Positions 10,465 through 21,199 of a stretch of DNA of 64,000 nucleotides are shown here, piece after piece; position 1 is the first letter of the stretch; each line of letters opens with the position of its first letter. The notes beneath the pieces are model-generated. The model ran no database searches and was not told where the DNA came from. It was given only the letters and a program-made list of their open reading frames with translations. Location of the stretch: contig JAKZZE010000010.1 of the NCBI GenBank assembly GCA_024220505.1, forward strand, positions 558,001-622,000, given 5' to 3'. The translations under genes were made by a program, and so were the position numbers. Source of the stretch: Rhizopus arrhizus (lineage: Eukaryota > Mucoromycota > Mucoromycetes > Mucorales > Rhizopodaceae).

Positions 10465-11664
10465 ATGACCGAAGACACTGTCTCACTCACTCCTTCACAA
10501 AAGAAACTTTTAAAGACATGGTGGAAAAAAGTGATGACGAATGGGATACAATTAAAACAAACTGTAAAAAGAGAATAAGAGATGTGTAGGGATCCTAAGG
10601 TGTTTTATAGGGAGTATTTGATGTGCCACTGATAGAATCAATAAGATATGCTTATACAAAAATATCATTTAATAATCAACAAAAAGAGTGTTATGGTCTT
10701 GTACCTATTGTGATTGCAAAATGTGGTTCATTTTTAAAACAAGAAGGTAAGATGAGATGATGAGAAGAAGAAAAGAAGAAGGTTGATGATGACCCTATAG
10801 AATAGCATTATATGAAGAAGGAATATTTCGAATATCAGGCAATTCAAAAAGATTGTCACTGTTACAATCTATTTTTGATAGAGCAGAAGAAGATTATGGA
10901 TTGAATATTGATTGGACTGGTTATAGTGTTCATGATGCTGCTAATCTCATGAGTCGATATTTAAATCGTTTACCTCAACCTATCATCATTTTGGAATATC
11001 AAAATTCATTTAAAAACATCTTGGGTAAAATTCATTCACTCCATTTCATCTTTCTATCTAATCTCTTCTTCAAGACTTGGACTTTCCCAATTTGTCATCA
11101 AAGATTGATGGATTTCAGAAATTAATAGAAAAGTTACCCACTGTACATCAATACGTTTTACTTTATATTTTAGACATCTTGTATTTATTTTCACTTTATT
11201 ATCAACATACTCGAATGGATATTTCAAGTTTAGCTACCACTTTTACTCCTGTAAAGCTCATTCTTTTCTTCTTCTTCTTCTTACTCACATATCCCTCACA
11301 GGCTTTATTTTCTGATCCAAATGATGCATTAAATCCAGCAAGTTATAAGAAATCACAACAAGTACTTGAATTCTTGATTCAATATCAAGAACACTTTTCG
11401 ATGCCAATCTTGAATAATAATTTAGGTATAAAAATACATTTGACATTCATCATTCAATAATCATCTCTTCTTCAGATTCATCTTCCTCAAAGGATGACCT
11501 CTTCCACTTGCCACCCAATCTAAAGAGATCAAACACAACACCCAGTCGAAGGGACAGTAAAGCGACAAGTAAGTCTTGATTTATTAACAATCAGTTATTA
11601 ACCTTTACAAGTTCACAATGCAAAAAATGTAACAAGATGGAAATCAATCAAAAGAATAAATTAA
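10465..11664 (+). CDS. RhoGAP-domain protein
   Basis: Rho-family GTPase-activating protein that would switch off Rho/Rac/Cdc42-type GTPases. In-phase exons: 10465-10563, 10611-10746, 10806-11024, 11075-11250, 11302-11425, 11476-11568 and 11612-11664. The last junction (GTAAGT donor, TTATTAAC branch site, ACAAG acceptor) is likely; without it the frame stops at 11579. The domain starts at GVFDVPLIESI, carries the arginine finger in YEEGIFRISGN, then SVHDAANLMSRYLNRLPQP and a late DISSLATTFTPALF segment, all in canonical order. The protein is little more than the GAP domain, with a 33-residue lead and a basic Ser/Arg tail, so no membrane or scaffold module is seen. The leader ends in a long T-tract. 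Confidence 0.88.
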
Positions 11665-12674
11665 GGGTCCTCCTTTTTCTTCTTCTTTCCACTCTTTCTT
11701 TAGTTTCTATTCCCGTATTTACCTTTGGGAAAATAAATAAAATTTCGCATAATTCAAATTGTATTTCTTGTGAATAAATTCATTTATCAAATCAATTATT
11801 AAACTACCCAAGAACTCCCCCTTTTTTCCCTTTACACAAACAGTACAAAAATGAAAAAGCCTGTGACAATTCTAGCCCTTTCTCTTTTCGATCAAAACAT
11901 CCCCTCTTTTTATTATTAAATAAAGAGGATGACATCTTATCAAGATTTCCCCCTTCTCCTTCCTCCTTTTCATACAAGGAGACTCTTTTTTTCATTGGAA
12001 ATTGTCAAACTTTATTATAGAAACAGTGGAAGCCCATTTTTTCCCAATGAAAATAAAACTGGGAAAGGAATCAAAAGAATTATAAAAGTCTATTTTTTTT
12101 ATCATTTGCATAGGGATGCCAATGACCAATCAGTGAAAAAGACCCTGTTGGATTTCTATAATAGGAAAGTGGACCCCACTTTCAACTACCGTTTATTCCC
12201 AAACTTTCTCTTGTCGTACACAATCCCAGGTGAGGATGTCATTCATTGTGTTTTATTCATTCGTTCTCAAAGGACACAAAAAGTTATCAAAGAGACAACA
12301 AAGGAACTTTACCTATCAAAACAAGGTCTCTGTTTCAGTTCTTTAAATCAGTTTTATCATTCTTACAGTGAAAAACCTTCTTAAACATATCCTCCTTGCG
12401 CGCTATAAGACACGGTTTCACTTGTTCTATCAACAAGTGAAATCATCAGGTGAAAATAAAAAATCGGCCAGGCAAAAAAAAGTAATTTTTTGAAAATGTG
12501 GGGAAGGTATTGATTGGTTGTGGTATAATGCGGGGTGTTACAATTCTCATTTCCTCTAGTTCCTGTTGAGCCACGGTAGGACAAGCCATTGGATATAAAA
12601 GCATTCATCGATTTCACTGTCTTTTTTTTTTTTTTTTTTTTTTTCCTATTATTGCTACTTTATTTTTTCATTGA
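11665..12674. other. Intergenic: RhoGAP 3' side and hexose transporter promoter region
   Basis: About 1 kb with no supported gene. An open frame at 11929-12384 has low-complexity content and no domain. Homopurine/homopyrimidine blocks are frequent. A 24-nt T-tract at 12622-12645 lies about 30 bp ahead of the transporter ATG, as in several other genes of this window. Confidence 0.5.
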
Positions 12675-14241
12675 ATGGCAAATTCTAAACTTCAACTTTA
12701 CATTGTCTGCGTGTTTGCAGCAATGGGTGGCTTTTGTTTTGGTTATGACACGGGTGTGATCTCGGGTGTGTTGGTGTTGCCAGATTTCATTCAAGTCATC
12801 ACAGGCGATCCTACTCAGACATCACTTCGATCCATTCAGACGTCTGTGATCACCGGTCTATTATTAGCCGGTTGTTTTGTGGGTTCTCTTGTGGCTGGTA
12901 AGAATCGACTGAAATGGGCTCATTTGATATTAAACCCCTCCTTTAGGTCCTTCGTGTGAAAGATTGTCTCGTAAATATACCATCATTCTCGGTACCGCCG
13001 TCTTTGTCCTTGGTGCCGGTATCCAAACAGGCGCAAACAGTTATGGTATGATGGTCGCCGGCCGTTTCGTTGCCGGTCTCGGCGTCGGCACACTCTCCAT
13101 GGCTGTCCCCCTTTACCTTTCCGAACTCTCACCCAAAGAAATCCGGGGTCGTTTGATCTCCCTTCAACAATTGATGATCACCATCGGTATCATGGTTGCC
13201 TTTTGGGCTGGTGCTGGTACCGAGATCCACCATGCCTCTTGGAGAATCCCGATCGCGATCCAAATCATTCCTGCCGGTGTGCTTGGTATCGGTGCCATCT
13301 TCTTACCCTTCTCACCTCGTTGGTTGATCAGTCACGGTCGTAACGAAGAAGCCCTCGCTGTCCTCGCTCGACTTCACGCAAACAATGACAAGTCCGCACC
13401 TCACGTGGTGCAAGAATACGAAGAGATCGTGGCCCAAGTCGAACATGAACGCGCTGTGTCGATCTCTAGCTATTTTGAACTCTTCAAGGGTAACATTCTT
13501 CGTCGCATGATCCTTGGTATCCTCATCCAAATCTTTCAACAATTCACTGGTATTAACTCCATCATGTATTATGCTCCCAAAATCTTTGTTCAAGCTGGTA
13601 TCAACGGTAACACGGCTTCCTTGATTGCTTCAGGTGTCAACGGCGTCTTGAACGTCTTTGCCACGATCCCCGCCATTCTCTTTTTGGATCGCTTGGGTCG
13701 TCGATTTGTCTTGATCTCAGGTGCTTGCGTGATGGGTACCGCCATGCTTCTCTGTGGTATCGTCATGGCTGCCACAGGTCGTGTGTATGAAACCGAAACG
13801 GGTGAAAAGGCTGTTGACATGTCTGGTAACGTACATGCTTCTTACTTTTGTATCGTCATGATCTACTTCTTTGTCGCCGGTTTTGCTTATTCTTGGGGCC
13901 CTGTCGGTTGGGTTTACCCTGCCGAGATCTATCCTTTGGCTATCCGTGCCAAGGGTACCTCACTTACGACCGCTGCTAACTGGTTAATGAACTTTGTCAT
14001 CTCTCTCTTTGTCCCTGTCATGTTGACCACCATCACTTGGGGTACTTACATCTTCTTTGGCTGTTGCTGTGCTGTCATGGCCATCTGTGTCTTCCTCTTC
14101 TTCCCAGAGACCAAGGGTCGTTCTCTTGAAGAAATGGATCTTGTCTTTAGCGGAAACATCCTGGCCTTCAAAGACCGTAAATTTGCTCAAACGGTGGATG
14201 TGAAAGAAGGTTCGTTGTATGAAACAAAAGAACAAGCTTAA
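12675..14241 (+). CDS. Major facilitator superfamily hexose transporter
   Basis: Plasma-membrane sugar:H+ symporter or facilitator of the MFS sugar porter family. Two exons (12675-12897 and 12947-14241; 49-nt intron) give 505 residues, the normal family length, with twelve hydrophobic segments. Signature motifs: FGYDTGVISGVLVLPDF in the first membrane segment, GRFVAGLGVGTLSMAVPLYL with SELSPKEIRGRLISLQQL, PFSPRWLISHGRNEEAL, the sugar-binding QQFTGINSIMYYAPKIF, and FFPETKGRSLEEMD at the end of the last segment. Codons are much more C-ending than in neighbouring genes, which suggests high expression. The best guess is a glucose/hexose carrier; exact substrate is not readable. Confidence 0.92.
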
Positions 14242-14348
14242 GAGAAACAAGGCTTTCTTTTCCTTTTTTTTTTATTTCTTTTTCATTAATAATAATAATA
14301 ATCATAATAAAACATTCTTGTATACAAATCTTTTTCCTCTAAACGTCT

Positions 14349-17300
14349 TTATAAAATTGCAAACCATTTGGATCGACAATCCACAGCTTCTTTTCTAACA
14401 ATTCTCTTTCTATCATCCAAGGGAATTTTCAGTTTAGACAACACCAAAAGACTGTGAGGCTTGACTATTTCTTTTGAAAGAGAAACAGGGAACTCTGAGA
14501 GGCAGCCAAGGACAGCTACACGAACCTGGATTGGGTTGGAAGGATCTTGAAGGATATTTAAAAGGGAAGGTAAAATTGCATTGACTTGATTTGAAATCAC
14601 TTGAGGCGCCTCAGTGACAGCTAAGCGGAATGTAGAGAGTGTGGAAACCTTGAGGGATGTGTCTGATAAACCAAGTGATTGGATCAATAAAGGAACAAGC
14701 TATGTAAATAATGTTAGGAAAACTAAAGGAACAGTCATATGCTTGTAGGCTTACCGGAGGTAGTTCGTTCAACAAGATTTGTTTAGGCACATTCTTTAAT
14801 ACAAATGATAAAGCAATTAAATAATTAGACTTGATTTCCTCTTGAGCATTTTCATAGCCTTGGATCAATTTAGGTAAACTGTAACTAAAGAACCGTTGCT
14901 TGTATAAAATCTATTTCTTGCATGAGTTTCAATAAAACACAATCCGACCTGTACTTACCGTCACAGTCGTAAACATAGGCTTGTTTAATGCAAAAGGATC
15001 ATCGCCAATCAAGATATCAAAACCTTGAGGCACACCTTGCATAGAACTGTCGCCACACCATGCAATCAATTGATCCGTCAATGCATATCCTAAGGGATGA
15101 GCGCGTAAAACGAGTGACTTGGTAATCCATAGATAGACCTCAAGTGCATAAGGATTTTGCGTCACTGTGTCTTGTAATAAAAGTGTGGTTGTCTTTACAT
15201 ATTCAGTCAAGGCAGCATCTACACACAAAAACTAAATATCCTGATGTAATAAAATGCGTATAGTATTTTGATTACCATCTTTCCATTTATTGATAAGGGA
15301 TCCAATCATTCTTGAAACACTTGTTACTTGAATGGGTGAACTTAGGGCCAAAGTCACCATTTCATTCAAATAATCTTCCATGCTTGAAATAGGCAGCACA
15401 ACATCTTTTCTTAATGAGCAAATGATGGCTGCAAATAAACACACTGTCTTTTGTTGTGCTTCAGGTGAACTTGGGTTCAGTGGCTTAAATTGGCCTTCAA
15501 CATGCAATAGGTCTGATAAATCGCTTTGGATAAATGATTTAAATAAAGCATCCACAAACCCCTTTTGTGAACTTTAAAAATAATAAGCTGTTATTCTTCT
15601 CATCCTTTATCTCTATTTACCTGCTGTCTACTTTTGTAAAGATAGTGATGATGACAAGTGATAATGTTTGCAAGAGGTTGGTATCCAGATATAAACTGGG
15701 CTGCGCTGTATTCAAACTAGCCTCGATAGTCTTTCTAAAGATATAAGGAACCATCGTATGGATTTCTTGCACTAATTGCTCATGGTCATTCTCTTTTGCT
15801 TGCAGAATATTTAAAATAACAGAGGCAATCTCTTGTGCATCATCTACGCGTTGACCTTGCTGACAGATGGCATCCAGCTTTTGTAACAAGAGTGGCATTC
15901 CGTGAGTATAAACAGGTGCAATAGGACAAAGTATTCTAAGAGCCGTCAAGGCATAGCTGTCCTTTCTAACATCGTTATTTTCAGGCAACTTGTCCATCAG
16001 CGCTGGAAGGGTCTCTTCGACAATGTACAAGCTGTAAACGTGTGCAGTGACATACAGAGCATTCAGAGCGGCTTTTCTAAGCTCCATGTCCTCTACTTCA
16101 TTCATCAAGATCTTGTTGAATGATTGAACGGCTAATCCGACCTCATTGGGTTCCAAATAATTTTTCGAAAGTACCATGAGTTTAATGCCGTCTAATCCAG
16201 ATAAACGTAAAAGGTTGTATTCGTTGGAGGCCATCAAAGAGGATTCAAATATACCAAAGAATCTTTCCTTGTGTTGAATTAAAGGAGAAATAAAGTCTTG
16301 GTCGACTATCCTATCTGTTAGATCATCATTTTCTTTCATTCTTGTCTGGATTTGTACCTTTCTCGTGCTCATCTGCTGCACCATATAAGGTTTTTCCTGC
16401 CTCCAACAAATCAATAAGAATATCCATATTGGCCTTCTTCAACGTGGCCGTATTAGTTTCACGCATCTGCTTCAAGACCAAGGGCACGATAGTATCCACA
16501 ATGCATTGACAAGCAGGATCAGAAGCAGAGGCAGCAGCTCTCAGAATACGTCCAGTCTGTTTGGCATCCTTCATGTCGGGATCCTTCAGCGTACCGACAC
16601 ATTCCTCTATCAAAGGCCTCAACGCTTGCTCTGTAGGCTCCTCTTCGGATCCATTCGAAATGCCCGTGCTGAGGGCACTCACGACACATCGGATGGCCTC
16701 CACAGCTGCATCTTCTAATGTGCTATCGGTGGCATGATAGACCTCAATCTTGAGTGAACTAAAAATTTCATGCATATGGGGTAACAGAGAACTTGATCCA
16801 TAAACGGGTGCACAGGCAGCCAAAGTCTCCATGGAGTCCTTTTTGGCGCTTCCGGAAGTAGAAGATAATTTTTCCAAAATCAAAGGAACAGCGAATTTTG
16901 CAAAATGGGGTGTGGATGCCAAGCAACGTCTATCAGGAAAAATCAGAACCTGTCCGTGTCGTTTTTGAAAGATTACCTTAAGCCCACTTTTAAATCATCA
17001 GCAGTGATACCATAAGGGTCATCTGGTGGAGGTTTAAAGGTGATTGGAAAGTAACAGAACGTGACTTCAAATAGATCCTACGAATGGACAAGTCAGTATT
17101 TTTTATCTTGCATGATACTGACATGTTCTAGTTACTTCAACATGAGTGGATATGTCAAATTGGTCTACAATATTCTTGACAATCTTAAAAGCAAGCATCA
17201 GATTTCTAGGATCTTTCTCCCCATCCAATATTTGTGTAAATCCAAAAACAAACTCGTTATTAATCGATCTTAATGCACTAGCGTATCTCTCAATCAATTG

Positions 17301-17970
17301 ATCAATCACTTGGTACACTGCACTTCTTGTACTTTGAGGATAACTTTGTACTTCAACGCGTTCCATGATTCTAAAGATATTCTCTTAATATCCATACTCT
17401 CTTTTTAACATGTGCTTTTACCTTTTAATAACAGAGACAGCGTTTGTACTTGTAAAATGATCATAAGCAGTCAAGGCTACTAATCCATTCAACAGGTTCT
17501 GAACGCATGTTTTATCGGACAATCTGTCACAATAAAAATCCACGAGCACTGAAACTATATGAAGCAAGTCAGTCTCTTTTTTTGTTTGTTTTTTCAGCAA
17601 ACTGTATTTTTACCAGCTGATTCATTAATAGCGCCTTGTTGACATTCTATTAAGCAATTAGATAATAAACCAGTAGCTAAAAGAGAACGTGAATAGGTTG
17701 AAAAATAAAGAGAGCTTGTTATAAAAGTTTACCTTTTGCTCGAATAAAGTCATCGTCACTTGTTAAATATTCACCCAGGGATTGAATTAATTGTAACAAA
17801 TGATCCTGTACAGACCCTTGATTGACAGCTTTGTCAAAGTTAGTTAAAGTTTATAATTTATGTTTTTGGTATTTACTTGAAGCAAGTTGTTGAATAGCGT
17901 CTAAAGCTTCAGCAGAAGAAGTATCTGTTGTAATCATATACTTTGTTACATGCTCTTCTAGTGCACTCAT
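14349..17970 (-). CDS. MMS19: MMS19/MET18, cytosolic Fe-S assembly and nucleotide excision repair factor
   Basis: HEAT-repeat scaffold of the cytosolic iron-sulfur targeting complex, delivering clusters to nuclear proteins such as the XPD helicase and DNA polymerases. The minus-strand gene starts at ATG 17970 and is split by about eleven introns of roughly 45-65 nt (for example near 17366-17420, 15576-15620 and 14702-14753). The family signature is clear: a FKPPPDDPYGITADDLKVGL stretch across the junction near 16978, then LASTPHFAKFAVPLILEKLS. The remainder is helical repeats, and the C-terminus RKEAVDCRSKWFAIL matches the conserved end of MMS19. Length is about 1,000 residues. It is divergent from the Urc4 gene with about 400 bp between the starts, and convergent with the hexose transporter. 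Confidence 0.92.
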
Positions 17971-18375
17971 TTTTTATTATGTACTTTGTATAAGAAAAAG
18001 CGTATTAGTAAAGATGACATTTTTTAGATGTGACAGCGAAAAAAAAAATAGTTGGAAAATAAAAAAAAATTCATGCAAAAAAAGAGTCTGCTCCTCTCTG
18101 TTTAAAAGGGGCATTGTTTTTCGACTCTCCTTAAACTATTTATCATAGTTGGATTAAACTTTATCTTCTGTTGTTGTACTCCCTAATAATGTTTTCTTTG
18201 TTGTTTTTGTCTCCCGAGAAATAAGGAGTAAAATGTGGCCAATGTTTTCTAGATTTCCTTCCCCTTAAATTTAAGTAACACAGACTTATTTGTTATAAAG
18301 TTTCTCATTGATTTTTTTTTCTCTTCTTTTTTTTTTTCCTTTATAGATGCTATAAAAGGTCCTTGTTCTTTCGTA
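17971..18375. promoter_or_regulatory. Shared intergenic region of divergent MMS19 and Urc4 genes
   Basis: A 405-bp gap between two divergent start codons, so it must hold both promoters. It contains A-tracts near 18040-18080 and T-tracts at 18311-18338 leading into the Urc4 start. No specific factor site is recognised. Confidence 0.5.
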
Positions 18376-19856
18376 ATGACAAATTATGATACAGAATCTC
18401 TTTTAGGACTGAATTTAATTCGAGAAAGATGTTATAAAGTACAAGAAGCAGCAAACCGTAATCGATTACAACATTTTGATATTGATTTATCAAAACTCGA
18501 TGAAATGATTCAATATGTGATATCAGTTATCAAGCGTGACTATGATACTCCCTCTGATATACCTGTCTATGGTCGTTGGCGACATTTTGATGTGGGCGGA
18601 AAACCTCGTCTGAATCAGTTGTTACAAACATGGACTACTCTGGGCCTGGACAACTTGGAACAGACAAGAAAATTGATTGATATACTGGTCATTGCTTGCT
18701 TAATGGACATGAAACCTTGCCAAACTTGGGCTTATGTTGAACAATCTACGGGTAGAAGGTTCAAGAAAAAGGATGGTATTGCGATTGCCATATTAGATTT
18801 ATTTTTAAAAGGAACATTTTCTTCTGATCCTTCTCAACCTCATCGAGTTGACTGTAAGTTACTCTTTTATCATCTTATTCTTTATTAACTGTTTATCAGC
18901 TGAGGCTTTAATGAACTTATCATTTGAGGCTTTATGTGATGGCTTACAATTTAATGAAACTAATACTTTTGAAGGGATCCCAGAAAGACATGAGTTGCTT
19001 GTTCAACTCGGTCACGTCTTACAAAACCGTACGGACTATTTTGGAAAAAACACAATCAGAAGGCCTGGTAACTTGATGGGTAAATAATAAAGTCATTTTT
19101 ATCCATCAAAGCTAATAATCATAAAATAGACTATTTGCTTGATCATAAAACCACAATTAAAACCAAAAAGGGTCCACTGATTAGTATCGAAACCATCTGG
19201 CCTGTCGTGCAAGAAATGGGAGAACTTTGGGCATCCGAAGAGAACATTGGTGGTACAAAGGGCTTGGGTGATGTTTGGCCTTGTGCAGCTCTCTTGAATA
19301 ACAATAGTCCCAACTCAACCGACCATCTGGTTCCTTTTCATAAGTTATCCCAATGGATTGTTTATTCTATCATTGAACCCATGGAAAAGTTATTGGGTGC
19401 CACGATCGAAGGCACTGATTTATTGACTGCCCTTCCAGATTATTGTAATGGTGGTCTCTTGATTGATACCGGATTCCTGACACTAAAACCTAAAGATTAT
19501 GAACGTGGTATCAAGAATTACCATACCAACTCTCTCTTGCCTCATCAACCCAAGGTTGAAGTAGCTCCGATGTTTGAAATGTCGGATCCTGTGGTCACTG
19601 AATGGCGTGCTCTTACAGTGGCTTATCTTGATGTGGTAGTGGATCGTGTTCGACAGACGTTTAGATTACCTAAAAAAATGCTTTCTCTTTCTCAATTAAT
19701 TCAAGGTGGAACATGGAGTGTAAGTCTTGTTAGATATTGTTTGTATTTATCCTAAATGACATTGTATAGGCTGGAAGAGAATTAGCTGAAATATCAAGAC
19801 CTAATACACACGAACCTCCACTTGTTATTAAGATGGAAAAGCGAGTTATTTATTAA
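18376..19856 (+). CDS. URC4: Uracil catabolism protein Urc4/Urg3 (DUF1688)
   Basis: Member of the DUF1688 family, needed in yeasts for the URC route that uses uracil as nitrogen source; its biochemical step is not settled. Four exons (18376-18853, 18900-19079, 19130-19719, 19770-19856), all GT-AG and in phase, give 444 residues, the usual family length. Typical blocks are IPVYGRWRHFDVGGKPRL near residue 55, FEGIPERHELLVQLG, RRPGNLMDYLLDH, LGDVWPCAAL and the terminal GGTWSAGRELAEISRP with PPLVIKMEKRVIY. No other URC genes are visible nearby. The start ATG follows a T-tract leader. Confidence 0.9.
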
Positions 19857-19923
19857 TAGTATATAACATCATTATTTATATAAAATAAAAAAAAATCCCG
19901 TGCTTTATTATTTGCTTGTTCTA

Positions 19924-20779
19924 TTTGAGTAAAGCAAAAAAGAAATGTTGAATGAAAAGACTACGATAAATAATGAATAAATTAAACTTTAAAATATGTT
20001 GACTGATGGATGGACTGTCCTTGACTAATCTTTTAAAGATATCAGTGTTGTTGTCTGTTATGACATACTGTACTAAACCGCATTTTGCTTTCATCTTCAT
20101 GTCATCACTTAAAGTGTCTACACTAAATTCGAGCATTTCTTTTATTATTTCTTGATGGAAATCATACATGTATTTGCCCTCTTCTTTAGCTTGCTTTAGT
20201 TTTGCCAGTAATCTTTGTTTTTTATCAATGTAATGTCTATATTTAAGCCATATTGTTGAGCCATATCATAGCCAAATAGGTCTGTATCACCAAAACGGCC
20301 TGAGAGGCCTTCATTAGGAAATTATCTGTAGGGGCTTGATGATAATAGTTGGGTAAGAAAGCATCTTTATCATGAATAAGTAAATCACTCTCCAAATTTT
20401 CATAATCACTCATCATATCAAACTGAGAAAAATGCTCCTCTGAACTATTAAAGGAAGAGGATGCGTGGTTATTGTCGGATAAAGGTGAAGATTGTTCTGC
20501 ATTACTGTTACTACTATTATTAATTGTAAAACTGTCCTTGTATTATTGAACAGAAGGTAGGAATTGAAAGTTAAATTGTGTTTTTTGTAGTGAATAATTT
20601 TCATCTTGGCTCTTTTTTAACAAATCATTTTCTTCTTTCAATTTTTTAATAGATTTCTTTAGATCCAACTTTGTAATAATGTTTTTTTTTTTTTTTGATG
20701 CCGTAACAACTGAGTTTGTTCGTTCCCGTGTTACATCATGTTGTGCCCCAAAGATAATTATTGTATAGCAAGCAGGCAT
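19924..20779 (-). pseudogene. Broken bZIP-like transcription factor gene
   Basis: Minus-strand reading from 20779 gives RERTNSVVTASKKKKN followed by a heptad-like KLKEENDLLKK segment, close to a bZIP basic region and zipper with the invariant basic residues partly lost. An in-frame TAA (probably a former CAA) follows near 20545, then a Ser/Asn-rich part in the same frame and FDMMSDYENLESDLL. Frameshifts near 20310 and 20200 are needed to reach LSGRFGDTDLFGYDMAQQYG and KYMYDFHQEIIKEML. The consistent reading either side of the breaks argues for a decayed gene, not chance. The original target genes cannot be told. Confidence 0.55.
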
Positions 20780-21190
20780 TATTAAATATTAATGATGTAA
20801 GCATAGGAAAATGTAGACTTATGTATGTATATCTACTAGAATAGACTGGTGTATGAGGAGCAAGTGCTTATATTAAATTATGAAAAGATAAACATAATAG
20901 CATGTAGCATTTAGCCATCTGTATAATGCTTTAGGGCATTTCGCCAACCGCAAAGTATTCTGTGAAAAGTATATTACTCTGGACGTTTATTATTAAATGA
21001 AATCATTCAATTATTTTTGTAAACAAAACATATTGCATCCTATATTCTTATAACTTCGTACTCTCTAATTATAACAAAGCTTAACAAATACCAAAGGGTT
21101 GATTATACTGACAAAATTCATAAAACTCTGATGCTTCCAAGTAATTACTAACAATAATATTGAATTTTTTTTAGATAAAATTGTTACTGG
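20780..21190. other. AT-rich spacer, nothing recognised
   Basis: No open frame with coding character and no repeat partner noticed within the window. Confidence 0.4.
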
Positions 21191-21199
21191 GTTTTTGGG

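Noticed and set aside
11929..12384. 151-codon open frame before the hexose transporter.
   Set aside because: Low-complexity content, no domain, and homopurine blocks give long frames by chance.
13312..14250. Several minus-strand frames opposite the hexose transporter.
   Set aside because: They arise from strong codon bias of the transporter and carry no recognisable protein.
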